Assembly (NCBI GenBank): GCA_934047225.1
Contig: OW203993.1
Span: forward strand, 23,078,069-23,142,068
Length of the DNA stretch: 64,000 nucleotides
Source: Ypsolopha sequella
Lineage: Eukaryota; Arthropoda; Insecta; Lepidoptera; Ypsolophidae
Direction: 5' to 3'
Below, piece by piece: positions 41,445 through 52,789 of this stretch. A program made the position numbers and the translations under genes. Below the pieces are notes generated by a model that did not search any database, was not told the DNA's origin, and saw nothing but the letters and a program-made list of their open reading frames with translations. The number at the start of each line of letters is the position of its first letter. Position 1 is the first letter of the stretch.

Positions 41445-41888
41445 AAACTATGACAGAAATAAATTTCTATGTTTGAACACTTGGCGATTTATCCATCGCA
41501 AGGAGATATAAATTAACATTATATCATTGCAGTATAGAAACGCAGAAATAAAAGTAAATCTGGATGTGAGGAGCTCTCGTTTGCCGGGCGATTGCTCTAA
41601 CCTCTGAGCTATCCAGGTCTCAACACAACTCGTGAATTTACCGATGTGCTTTCCCATACTGCAATGTTATTTATAGATACCCACTTTACAGTGAGCCACT
41701 TGGCGCCTAGAGGACGCTAGTGTATTCAAAGCTAGTCAAAGACCATTATGCCCTACCGTCACCTGTTACAGTATCGGGTAGTGAAGAATACACATTTCTC
41801 TTATCGAAACTATGACAGAAATAAATTTCTATGTTTGAACACTTGGCGATTTATCCATCGCAAGGAGATATAAATTAACATTTTATCA
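41445..41888 (-). repeat. tRNA-like repeat between about 80-bp direct repeats
   Basis: The same sequence (aaactatgacagaaataaat through gatataaattaacatt) starts at about 41445 and 41809, a period of 364 bp. Between them, on the minus strand, is a tRNA-like stretch (tagctcagaggttagagc A-box). It is about 1.2 units of a tandem repeat. Confidence 0.75.
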
Positions 41889-42894
41889 AATGTTAACATT
41901 GTTTCAGTCTGATTTAAGGGTCAACCCTTTAGTATTTTATTTGTTTTCAACAATAAGTCAATTATCCTTTCCACATGAACTCTTTTGCTGGCTACTTTCC
42001 AGTTGGATGAAGTGTTTGCGAACCAATTTGATTCCCTTTCTTGAAAAACGACGGCATATTAACCTTAACTCCACATGGCATGAAAATATCTTGAACATTT
42101 AGGATTTATCTACCATTACTTCAAAGTTGTAATCAAATTTGCCTAGTATAGAACTTCTTTCTATGATTTGCCCGTCAGTGGCTGATCCACCATAACATGG
42201 GGACACATAATTTATAAAAAAAATATATTATTTTATGGCTTCTGTTCTGATAAAAAATTGTTCTAAAGCATCAACCTTTTAGATCTTATTTTCTCATGGA
42301 ATACATAACAAGTTTACAATTTAACACGTGACACTGGCAGAATAGTCGACATCGGCTGCATTTGCCAAAATAAAAATTGAATTGTATTGAATATTGCGAT
42401 GTGATGTGACAATGGCATTAAATACTTTTTTATCTACGTTTTCTTTTAAGATCTCAAAATTACATCCAAGTGAAATAATCAAAAAATGATGTGACGTTCC
42501 GTTCCTTGCAGTAACTTACCAAGTTCAGCGCCATCTATCCAGCGACTAGGAAAGAGTTAAAAAAAAGAAAAAAGAAAATCCCTCATTACTTAAGAGCCTA
42601 GCTATTGTCGGTGTAGCATCTTCCATCGTTCTGTGAGAGCCAAATCCTTTAGTTCTTGATAAGGTGCGACTCCTCTGGACGGTTACTTAATCATCGGTCT
42701 GCCTCTTCCTCTTTCCCCTTAAATTTTTCCTTTGACTATGACTTTTATTAAAGAATCGGATTTTATTATTTTATTAAAGAAGATAGCCGAACATCTTTCC
42801 TCTTCTGTTTTCAATGACTTGATTATCTGTTTTAAACGATTCTGTTCTGAATTGATTTTAAGATTTCTTAAATTATTTGAATTTGAATAAAATA
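41889..42894. other. Unassigned sequence
   Basis: The frames at 41890-42102 and 42719-42910 show no known domain. Confidence 0.4.
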
Positions 42895-43125
42895 TCATAT
42901 TCATATTCATTTATTCAGTAAATTACATCGTCAATATACAGTAAATACATCAAGGTACATTTTGAAGTAAGTACAATTTAAATTAATAATAAAATGGTAT
43001 TTTACAATTACACTGTTATTTATAATAAAACAAAAATGTCAAATTACAAATAGGTATGTCACAATATTCATAATATCTGTTTAGAATAGTAAAAAAATAT
43101 TGATAGCCAATGCTATAGGTTGTGC
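42895..43125 (-). repeat. Reverse-oriented LINE 3' end
   Basis: ttcatattcatttattcag reads on the minus strand as a CTGAATAAATG polyadenylation context with an ATATGAAT tail. The frame at 42719-42910 falls partly here. Confidence 0.4.
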
Positions 43126-43240
43126 CTGTTTGAGAGCCGTCCTCTTACTCCCCCCCGAATAACTTCGGGGGGGGGGGGCGTCTGCAGGTAAGATGGTGGT
43201 ACCTCCACAGCCGAGCCCGGCATTAGCTCTACCACGGATT
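43120..43240 (+). repeat. SINE-like repeat with C- and G-runs, copy 1
   Basis: gttgtgcctgtttgagagc, a C-run, a G-run of about 14, aagatggtggtacctccaca and ggcattagctctaccac. The same order occurs at 46340-46450, and partly at 58385-58420 and 60535-60575. Confidence 0.65.
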
Positions 43241-43244
43241 GTCC

Positions 43245-45324
43245 TACTTCACACAGGGTACTGTTTCGCATACTTACGAGTACATTACAACGACTTACGA
43301 ACACAAATAATATTTGCTCAAAACAAACATTCCATGTCCGTAAAATTCATTTACGAGTGTGGACAATACCAACATACAGTCTGTTATCTTGTCAGTCCGA
43401 GTGTTAAAATCAACTCAAATAAATTTTTTGCCAAAATTTCTTACTTAGTTGTGGAATTGGACAGAGATTAAAAAAAAAGACACAAATTATATTGATTAAA
43501 ATGAGTGGGGTACCAAATGTACGTTTAAATGGCATAACCATGTTACTACCAAATGAACGAAAGGATTTTTCGGTATTAAAATTATAAAGGTGTGATACAG
43601 GATGTTCAAATTTTTAACACCGAAAGCTCGTACGTAGCCGTCTAGGTTGTTACAAGATATATTCTTCTACTCTTTTGCAGATGACTCCACTGCTCTCGGT
43701 GTTGCCAACCCCTTCCAAAATTCATCTACAATTTTATTTTGATCTTCGTTAAGCCCTCTGGATTTTATACTTAATATCTAAGTGTTTATTTGATTAAAAC
43801 ATCTTGTACAAATACAACTCCGAGAATACAAAATCAAAACCTCAAATTAAACTGAAAACTGAGCCAGTAACGGTAACGAATAAACGCTCCATAACAAACA
43901 ATGAAATGATGAATTAAATAAATGAATGAATGAGAATTTTAAGTGGGAATGAGTCGGGTCGTTCGTTCGATGTAGGGACTTTATACTGTATAGCGGCGTT
44001 CTTGCTGGAATATAAAAGAGTCATGCGAAGAAAATAAATACTATGTCTTTTTATCATTTGAAAGTCGCCAAAAGAACCCAAATAAAATCACGCCCTTAAA
44101 CTTTCTACAATTTGACCCCTAAATTTAGCAGGAGAACCCCCAAGTTGGTGCCACTGTTGTCGAAGTAACAAACATAAACAACCTTTACCACAACTTTAAA
44201 ATTTATATTTCGAGAAATTCTTTCTTAGTGGGTATCTTCCTGATTGACGAAATTCTGTAAAATTTTAAATTTAATGGCTTTAAAGTTCCAAAGATTTTGT
44301 GATGATTGAGTGAGTGGAATTTGGTTTTATTTAGATATAAAAATATAATAAAATGTAATCATAGGTCCTATATATAGGAAGAGCTCTTCCATAGCAGATA
44401 TTATTTCTTCAAAGTACGTCAGAGGTCAGGCGGAAATAGAAAATTATTTCGGTTTTGTTATGCACAACAATTCCTTCCTTGGAATTTTGTGGTAGTGTAC
44501 ATTAGATACGCCTTCGTACATGAAAGCGTGTAAAATCCACATACCTTTAGAATATTCACAGGTTGTACCTATTTCTACATGGTATATGTGTTCAGAATCA
44601 TATACAACTTTTATGTCTTGACTTACAAAACAGTCCGAGAAAAACCAGTTTCTGAAAGGTCAAGTGTTTTATCACAGAGTAAAAAAAATAAAGAACAATA
44701 AATAAGTATGATCAGTAGAATATATAGTTTATGTTTTGTACTACGTCACTGAGAGTATCAGGATACAGGATATAATGGATGGAATCGTACAAGGAACAAA
44801 GTAACAAGAACCACATAGATCTAAATAGATGAAGCGAGTATGTATAAAAAGGAGAGCAATGCTCTTTCTTCACAAATATTGACTTCCTCAACTTTGACTC
44901 TTATGTAAATTCCTTCTAAAATTCAAACCATTGTTAACTGTTTTTAATGTAAAATGTGATATGATTGGTTTTCATGGAGTTTGATGCACTTGCGTCATCT
45001 ATTTAGATCAATGTCTGTGATAAGAACATTACTTTAATTTTCAAGTTACTCTTTAAAGAAAAACAATAATGGAAAAATGTCGAGATTTCTTGTACCTTGT
45101 TTCACTAATATAGTATTAGTATTAGTGGTGTAGCGTTGCAATATTTGTAATACTTCTTGATCCTTATTTTTCGATAACCTCCTTTGGTTTTGCTGGCACT
45201 CGAAGCCAAATGTAACTTTTTAAATCTAAATTCAAAATTTTCTCTTTTCGAAAAACAAAAACAAAAGAATGACTACTTGAAAGAATTTTCCAAAGAAATG
45301 CTTGCCGATAAAAAAATATATATA
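43245..45324. other. Unassigned sequence
   Basis: No gene supported. The frames at 43193-43471 and 45184-45420 have no recognisable domains. A TATAAAAA at about 44843 lies in otherwise ordinary AT-rich sequence. Confidence 0.35.
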
Positions 45325-45930
45325 AGTACAAGAAGTTTCAATATTTTTTCTATTATTGTAAAAATATTCCAACAAGAAGTGACAACATACAACATTAATC
45401 AAGATAAAAACAGATCATGAAAAATGTTACGTTTTTCAAAAGGTACTTTGGCCAAATAAACCTCAAAGAAAGTACAGGTTTGAAATGACATGTTAATTAT
45501 AAAAGAGGCTACCTAGAGGCCTGTTAAAACTTCTTATTTTACAAATAAAATAGATTTCTAGGCTGTCATAACAGTAAATGTCAATACTTCATAAAGAAAC
45601 ATAGTTTTTCGACAACTTTGTGTATTTAAAATGTTGAAAGTCGTTCATAGTTTTGACACAACCATTTTTTGAATTCAACTTTATCAAAAATATGTCGGCC
45701 TTTCCCCACCTCACCTTACAAGAAGTTTCAATATTTTTTCTATTATTGTAAAAATATTCCAACAAGAAGTGACAACATACAACATTAATCTAGATAAAAA
45801 CAGATCGTGAAAAATGTTACGTTTTTCAAAAGGTACTCTGGTCAAATAAACCTCAAAGAAAGTTTAGGTTTGAAATGACATGTTAATATAAAAAAGGCTA
45901 CCCAGAGGCCTCTTAAAACTTCCACCCTGT
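45325..45930. repeat. About 205-bp direct repeat with 393-bp offset
   Basis: 45325-45530 and 45718-45920 share caagaagtttcaatattttt through aggcctgttaaaactt with few changes. The second copy is followed by ccaccctgtacac, which looks like the right end of a cagggtg-type DNA element. Confidence 0.8.
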
Positions 45931-46119
45931 ACACGAATGTGACGTGTACTCATTAGTATGTTTGTTCACTCAGCTGGAAAATTTGTCTTTGTTTTATTTC
46001 ACACTTAATTTTTATGGACTGCAAACACAGGTTCCTGGAAGGTTTTTGCCATTGTTTGAAATGTAAACTATTAGTTTGGCCACTCGAAGTTTTTGTAAGC
46101 ACCTATAGTCATGTATACA

Positions 46120-46450
46120 TATATATCCATCCACCAGCCCATTTCATGCACTGCTGGCCCATCTTGGCGGTCCTCCTGAAAAAAATGCCTATACTCCACA
46201 CGCTCGGAAGGTGCGAAGGAAGGCTCGGAGCTCGGTGCCGAAATCCTCGCACCTGTGACGCTGCCCGTCATTAGTCTGTTTTATATAAGGCCCGGCAATT
46301 AGAGAAGGATATACCGCCATTAATCGGCTCCAGGCATGGTGAGGGTTGTGCCTGTTTGAGAGCTATCCTTTTACTCTCCCCCTTAAGGGGGTTTTGCCAG
46401 TAAGATGGTGATACCTCCACAGTTGAGCGCGGCGTCAGCTCTAACACCTA
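46120..46450 (+). repeat. Composite of RTE-like fragment and SINE-like repeat copy 2
   Basis: catccaccagcccatttcat, gcactgctggccc and ctcggaaggtgcgaag are RTE-end-like. aggatataccgccattaatc, then gttgtgcctgtttgagagc and aagatggtgatacctccaca, match 43120-43240 and 58340-58420. Confidence 0.6.
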
Positions 46451-46690
46451 CTTTACGTATTACAAAAACCAACCTGAGACAAAAACTTTTGTATATTTGT
46501 AGATGTTATTCCAGATACGTAATAATTTACTTACAGAGTTATTGTTTGCAAAAAAATGGTCCTTAAACCAAGTGTAACAAAAAGGATACCTACTAATACT
46601 ACCCTACCCACTATACTACCTACCCATATCATATATACAAATTATCGAATTGAATAAAACTTGAGGATAAACATGATTATTGCAAAACAG

Positions 46691-46837
46691 CTCACCTGCA
46701 CCGATGACTTCCCGCGCAGCGCGAGCGCAGTGCGAGGTGCAACGTCGTCGTCGCGAAAGCGTCTTCACTCGCCCAGAAGAAGGCAGTCTGAATCTGCTGA
46801 AACTGGTCAGCTATCCCGGTCAAAAATAGTTATTGAG
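46691..46837 (+). CDS. Candidate orphan exon of an unidentified gene
   Basis: A 147-bp GC-rich island in AT-rich surroundings is open in the frame LTCTDDFPRSASAVRG, continuing through a basic Ser/Arg stretch (SSSRKRLHSPRRRQSESAE) to SRSKIVIE. It follows an AG (gcaaaacag, with little pyrimidine tract) and stops at a consensus donor gag|gtgagc. The length is a multiple of three, so it would be a phase 0/0 exon. The minus strand is also open and has a donor-like cag|gtgagc at the other end, so the strand is uncertain. I do not recognise the protein. Confidence 0.35.
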
Positions 46838-47422
46838 GTGAGCCATTTTGCAATAATAAAATATACAAATGTTCATTAACAGTCCCTTATGAAGATTTAT
46901 CAAAACGTTTAATAAAACTCCAGACTCAATAACGTCGGAACAAAACGACAGTACATTTTTAACAAAACTCAAAAATATCGTAAGTAAATAAAGCTCGGTT
47001 CAAGAATTTCTACATGATCCCTCAATCTTGTGAACAACTTAAACATGTAAATAGTATGATCATTATATGTAAACAATAGTTTTATAATAATACTAAATGT
47101 ATTGCATTGCAGTGCCCATCCAGGATATCTGGATAGATCCTAAATTTAAGTAGAATATTACCATAAGACCAAATATACTTCATGATGACAATTAAAAAAT
47201 GATATGATATGATATATTTGAAGAGCCGGTGTAAAACAACTTTTACTTCGAAGCCATTCCTGAAAACACGATAAAATATCTGCCTATCGATACATTTTGA
47301 CTGAGGAGGTATTGCATTCGTCAAAGAAATAGCGCAAAATTTTCACAATTTCAGATCCATATATTAAAATCTGGATCTAATAACAAAAAATAAAACGACA
47401 AACAAAAATGCAAAGTACAAAA

Positions 47423-49076
47423 AAACCAGCCAAGTGCGAGTTGGACTCGTGCATGAAAGGTTCCGTACCATTATCTATAATAATACAGATCGCGCCAAAC
47501 TTCTAGTACGCTCGGAAGTTGCTCTTCCCAAGAATGGCACCTACATTTTGTTTCTGCTGATGCGAATCGCCCCGTGTTTAGAGGGGACTAAAATTTTGGC
47601 GCGATTTGTACTCTTAGCTGCCTTCTTAGCTGTGATAGTTTTCCTTTTAATTTCGTTATGTATACTACTGCCGTGATTTTTTTCACGTCTCCAAATACAA
47701 CCGTTTCGCCGGCGGGGGGGGGGGGGGGGCAACACTTGACTCTAACAAAAATTAACAATTTTAAGTTTAATATTCCGCAAACAAAACCCTATAGTCCGTG
47801 TTTTTATACTTGACTAAAGTAGTTAACAAACCTCACTCCATCACATATCACGACATTCCGAAAGAATCACGCAATGTAGATTACCACAGTAAGTTACAGG
47901 CACTAGTTTAGACACTCATGTTTTAATTATCACTGAAAAATGCGTTAAATTGTTATTTTAAATAACATTTTTAGGTAAAATCGTACTTTTACGGAATTCC
48001 TGTACACAGACAAAATAAATTCACAGCAGAGTTTGACATTTCGTTTTAGGGATGGGATAACGTAACGTGAATGAAGGATCGATATGCATATATTTTTATT
48101 TATTTATTTACACACATACAGTTGCACAAACATATTTCAAATATACACCACTTAAACCCTTAGGGGTTTGTTTGCGGTGCTATTACAATCTACCACATAA
48201 GTAAATTGATTAATCTAAGATAATACATAGTTAAGTTTTATGTTAAATTAAATGTTCATAATATGATTTTATCTTAGCGGGTAGGTTTGATGACGAATGC
48301 GAGATGACGAAATGTTTTTGTCGATTATAGAATAGAATAGAATCATGTTTATTTGAAACATAATATATATTTGGTACATTAAATTATAGTTAAAACTTAA
48401 AGTTAGCACAGAATGTACCAAAAAGGTCTCCGCTCAGCTTAATGTCATGACAGGGCCATGGCGCTGATTTTTAGCGGATGCCTAGTACTTATATTTAAAC
48501 ATAAATTGGTATATAAAATGTAAAACAATGACTTTATAAATATTGCACAAAAACAAAATACAGTTAGGTTTACAATGAGAAAGTTCGACTGACATTCGTT
48601 TATCGACGGCGAAATATTTAGTCGACTTCGAAAAAATTATCGCGATTAATCGAGACAATCGATAAAAATATCCGTCATTGCGCATCGCTACCCAGCCCTA
48701 CGAAATGTCAAATTTTATTGGTACGCCATTGTTGTTTATCACTTACGTCAAGTATAAAAACACGGACTATAGATCGAAAAATGGTCTTCTCAAACCCCCA
48801 ATATTTTTAAATTACCTATCCAACGACACCCCACACTAGGGGATATACGAGAAAAAACATCATCCCCACTTTATGTGTAGGCTATAGGCACCCTAAAAAA
48901 AATCTTTTTCAAAATTTTACTGTACCACTTTATTGACGTGATAAATATGTATACCCATGCCAAATAACAGCTTTCTAGTACTAATAGTCTCTAAGCTAAG
49001 CCACGGACAGACAGACAGACAGACGGACACGGCGAAACTATAAGAGTTCCTTGTTGTTTAATACGAAACCCTAAAA
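47423..49076 (+). mobile_element. Repeat family F, long copy with a nested element
   Basis: It begins ccagccaagtgcgagttgg, actcgtgcatgaaagg and ttccgtacc, and ends ggacagacagacagacagac, ggcgaaactataagag and cgaaaccctaaaaa. This start and end are typical of a repeat that I know from many moth genomes. It is interrupted by 47791-48770. The 80-codon frame at 47434 is part of it. Confidence 0.7.
47791..48770. mobile_element. 980-bp DNA element with perfect 23-bp TIRs
   Basis: atagtccgtgtttttatact plus tga at 47791-47813 is exactly inverted at 48748-48770. The interior includes reverse LINE tails (attttatttatttatttac at about 48090; agaatagaatagaatcatg at about 48331), so it is itself nested. No transposase is seen. 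Confidence 0.75.
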
Positions 49077-49735
49077 AAGGCAAATTTTGTTTATGGATCT
49101 ACTTGTCGATTTAAGAGGATAAAACTGTGTACTTTACACAATAGATAAAGAAAGTTCGTTACCCCGTTGATGTCTTTTCTTGAAACGACCGTGTGGCTAC
49201 TGTTGACGATGTTATATTGACAATAATTCCCATAGCTTCATTTCTAAAAGATTTATTTTGAATTTTTTTCGGAGTATATACGCCATTTTAGGACATAGTT
49301 TTCATTATTTTGGTATATAAATCAATAATTATTTTTTTATGATTTTTTAAAGTATTGTCCGATATGAACTGTGTTGTGTGATTGCTTATAAAAAAAAGTC
49401 TGTCTCTGTTTGTCTACTCATTTGTCATCCAGCTGTCAAATTAGTATGAAGCAAATAATTATAAATTTATCTTGATAGCAAAGGACACATTTCTAAAGAG
49501 CCATTTCTCAAGTGACGTCACACGAAGGCAAATGGAAGTTGCTGCTTTGTAGACAACAAGTTCTAAAACACGGCTTATTAAACCTAAATCTCGAAATGGT
49601 TTTCGAATAAACACACCATAACATAATTTAATCTATGCGAATTGTTATTATTTCATGGTATATAAAAATTGTTTGGTTTAATTAATTACAACAAAAATTA
49701 TTCACGATACAAATATACAAGTACTATACGTCTAT

Positions 49736-49925
49736 CTCCTAGATGGGTATATAGAGACTGCTGTTGTCCATCTGCTACGACCCGGATACACCTCTTCCGC
49801 CTCTTCCACGGCAATATATCTAGTCATACAAGCTCCTCTTTCAACTTTAGACTTGTCCCTTCTCGAGTATGTCACGAATTTGGTCGGCATATGTCCTTTT
49901 ACGTCGGCCTGGTCGCGGTTTGGAA
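49736..49925 (-). mobile_element. LINE ORF remnant, minus strand
   Basis: It encodes RPGRRKRTYADQIRDILEKG and then, in another frame, VEEAEEVYPGRSRWTTAVS and YPSRR. The same order occurs at 29920-30235. Confidence 0.65.
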
Positions 49926-50284
49926 TAATTTAAGGTTAAAACCATGTAAAAGTAAGAACCGATATGATTTAATTCTGAAAGTGGATTTAAAAGTCTTTTT
50001 GACCTCCATTGTGTTACATTCTCCATATTGAGCTTTTTCAAGGTCGCTCCTTCCGGATATTTGCGAAACCAGAATTTTATAATTAATGTTTTTGGTGTAC
50101 CAATGATTTTTAAATGTCACTGTAGCTTTTTTGATATTTAAATACTTGGAGGATGTATGGAGGTAGCTGAAAACCAGCGCCAACCAAAGCAAATTTTGGA
50201 TGGCACATATCTGAGCTACTCGTACATCCTTTTGACGTAGTTCCTTTTTTGCATTGTTAATTTTAAGGATAATAACACAATCAT

Positions 50285-50553
50285 ATAAAAGGTGAATTTG
50301 TGAACATCGTACAAATTCATACTTAAGCTTTGGTAAATGATCTGCATCATGAACCAATAACGATTTTTGTAAAATTCATAAAATGAAATTTCGACTCCCC
50401 ATAGTGATTCACTCAGGACTGGGAGTGAATTACTATGGGAAGTCAAAATTTCATTATGCAAATTTCACAAAAATTGTTATCGATTCATGATGCTAATCAC
50501 TTACCAAGCCTGCAGTATGAATTTGGACGATGATCAAAAAGTCACCTTGTATA
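50285..50553. mobile_element. Foldback MITE family B, copy 2 (complete)
   Basis: The left arm (aaaggtgaatttgtg, acaaattcatac, gatctgcatcatgaa, tgaaattt) pairs with the right arm (aaatttcat, gattcatgatgct, gcagtatgaattt, gtcaccttgta). The arms meet at about 50410. Confidence 0.8.
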
Positions 50554-50555
50554 TA

Positions 50556-50810
50556 ACAATGTGACATTTGTCTATACAGCCAAATTCATAGCGGAGGCGT
50601 GGTAAGTGATCAGCGGATCGACCACACTTTTTGCTAATTTCACAAAATAAAATTTTCACCTGCCATAATATTGACCGTATGCGTTTGTAGGGAACACGAA
50701 AAAATTAATTTACGAATTTCACAAAAATCATTGAACCTTGATACTGAGCACTTACCGAGTCTAAAATATGAATTTGATTAATTAAATAAATTTTCGCCTT
50801 GTGCTTTTTT
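50556..50810. mobile_element. Foldback MITE family B, copy 3 (diverged)
   Basis: It directly follows copy 2. agccaaattcatagcggagg and gtggtaagtgatc pair with gagcacttaccgag and aatatgaatttg, ending near cgccttgtgc. Confidence 0.65.
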
Positions 50811-51061
50811 GTGAACATTTGAAATTGGAAATTGTAACTTGATTGGGATATTTTTTTAACTGGGTCCCTAGGGAAATACGACAAGGGGAATCTTTGTAGC
50901 ATTTTGAAAATTCATGTGTGGTTTCTAATGAAGAATGTATTGACTGAAACCGTATATATTGTAAAACGTATACGACAAAACCTTTTTTTAGATAGTTACA
51001 GGTTTGCAGTTGCTCAAAATTACGTAACTAAAAATAAAAATTGTGCAATGCTAATGATTCA

Positions 51062-52235
51062 TCATTAGGGTTCCGCACACAAAGGAAAAAAACGAGCCCT
51101 ATTAATATCACCCTGCTATCCATCTGTTCGTAAGTCACCGGTCTCTAGCTTATAAAAGGAATAAGTAGCAGACCTGAAATTTGGATATTTTCTGTAGAAT
51201 GTTGACTCAAAACTGAATATTGAATTATAAGTTATATTAAATTATTCTTAAATGCAAGTGCTCGTAAAGGCCCACCTTTTATGCATCAAAACCGAACAGA
51301 AAGTCGATTATTATGCCCTAGGGCTTTATTATTATTATTATTTTTTTAAAATTTATTTACAATGGTTCGCTAACCTGCAGCCTTTCCTGTGTACTATAAA
51401 TGTTATACTTCTTTTTCCACTGTTTAACGGCTCTGGATGCAGTCCTTTTGAGGCAATCATAATTTAAAGTTCACAAGATTATATTTGTTTTATTTCCTCA
51501 CACTATGCATTGAAAAACGTGGTATGATACACGGGCGTAAGAGCAATAAATTACTCGGTTATGTTTAAAACACTCGCTACGCTCGTGTTTTAAATCGTCT
51601 TGTAATTTATTCCTTTTCGCCCTTGTAGCATAAACTACTTTAACAGAGGGTCTCACATATGGAAGTATAAGCGAAAAGAAAAAAAAATTCAAGATTACTT
51701 TAGAGCTCATTGACTTGAGTACAAATACAACATTTCCCATTATTTTATATATACCTTCAAAAATAAATGGTGCCCGTCAAAGCTGTCAGTTTTACACCAT
51801 TATTGTAACGGGGTCTATCTCAAAAACTTAACTAGTTAGGAATTTGGAATTGCTGCATTTATGTACGATGTAATTTTATGTAATTTTTATTTATGTAATT
51901 TTTATTTATGGTTGTAAGCATTAGATAATAATAAAAAAATAATTTTCGATATATCTATACCTCATCAGCGAGGCCGCCATCAGTTGAATCTGATGTATAA
52001 TAATCTAATATTTATGTACCATATTATGTACCATTTATGTACCATTAAACAACAAGAGCTGAAAATTCCGATTTATAATGTATTTTTAGGGCTACGTACT
52101 ACTACCAAACTACACGACCAACTTAATTTTGCATTTTTGTTTACTACATTTTGTAATTTATGATAATTAAAAGTTTGTAATTTTTGTTTAAATTATTTAA
52201 ATTATTTGGATGGTACGGAACCCTCAGAGCACGAG
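51062..52235 (-). mobile_element. Repeat family F, second long copy
   Basis: One end is tagggttccgcacacaaagg, acgagccctattaatatcac and gaaatttgg. The other is gatggtacggaaccctcag and agcacgagtc, the inverse of the 47423 end. Repeat family A copy 2 lies inside. Confidence 0.6.
51251..51638 (+). repeat. Dispersed repeat family A, copy 2
   Basis: Same ends as copy 1, with the 3' hairpin complete, including the apex aaaacactcgctacgctcgt and gtttt. Confidence 0.85.
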
Positions 52236-52463
52236 TCTTATTTGCACTTGGCTGTTTATTTTACATTCAAAATGTACACTTAATGTTGTTCGCATTAGAC
52301 TGGTTGCGGTTGAGAAAACCACGCAATTTTACAAAACCATTGTGGCGCTGTTGGACACATAATAACTGTCATTATAGTTGTGTTACTAAAATGGGAAAAC
52401 CTTGACAAGTTTAGAAATATTGAGATCTTCAGCAAAATAAAAAAAAAAGTGTCTTATTCCATT

Positions 52464-52738
52464 AAGGGGCCGGCGTAGCGTGCCTATTTCTTACAAACGA
52501 CACACCAAAACCGTAGATATCCTAAGTAAATCATAGATATTCTTAGGATAGTGTTATATTATGTAAGACGACATATAAGCATTTTAAAATTTTCATAGAA
52601 AGCTTATTATTCTCATATTTTAATGTTTAAATCAGTGCTCTTATTTAATATATATTTGGGAAATACCTTAAGAATATCTATGGTTTTGGTATTTCGTTTG
52701 TATGAACTAGCATTGGTCCGCCAGCCTCTTAAAAATTA
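52464..52738. mobile_element. 275-bp foldback MITE
   Basis: ttaaggggccggcg, acaaacgacacaccaaaacc and tagatat at the left are inverted at the right (atatctatggttttggtatt, cgtttgt, cgccagcctcttaa). The ends read ttaa. Confidence 0.75.
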
Positions 52739-52789
52739 GACTATATAAAAAAATACATATTTAAGACCTTGTCAAAATCTGACTCTCTT

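Noticed and set aside
43160..43180. G-run at 43165-43180 and a second at 47713-47730 as quadruplex regulators
   Set aside because: They lie in repeat-derived sequence with no nearby gene start. They are worth checking only as sequencing-error-prone homopolymers.
49669..50357. Overlapping 120- and 152-residue frames as genes
   Set aside because: They overlap a decayed minus-strand LINE piece (49736-49925) and the foldback MITE at 50285, with no domains of their own.
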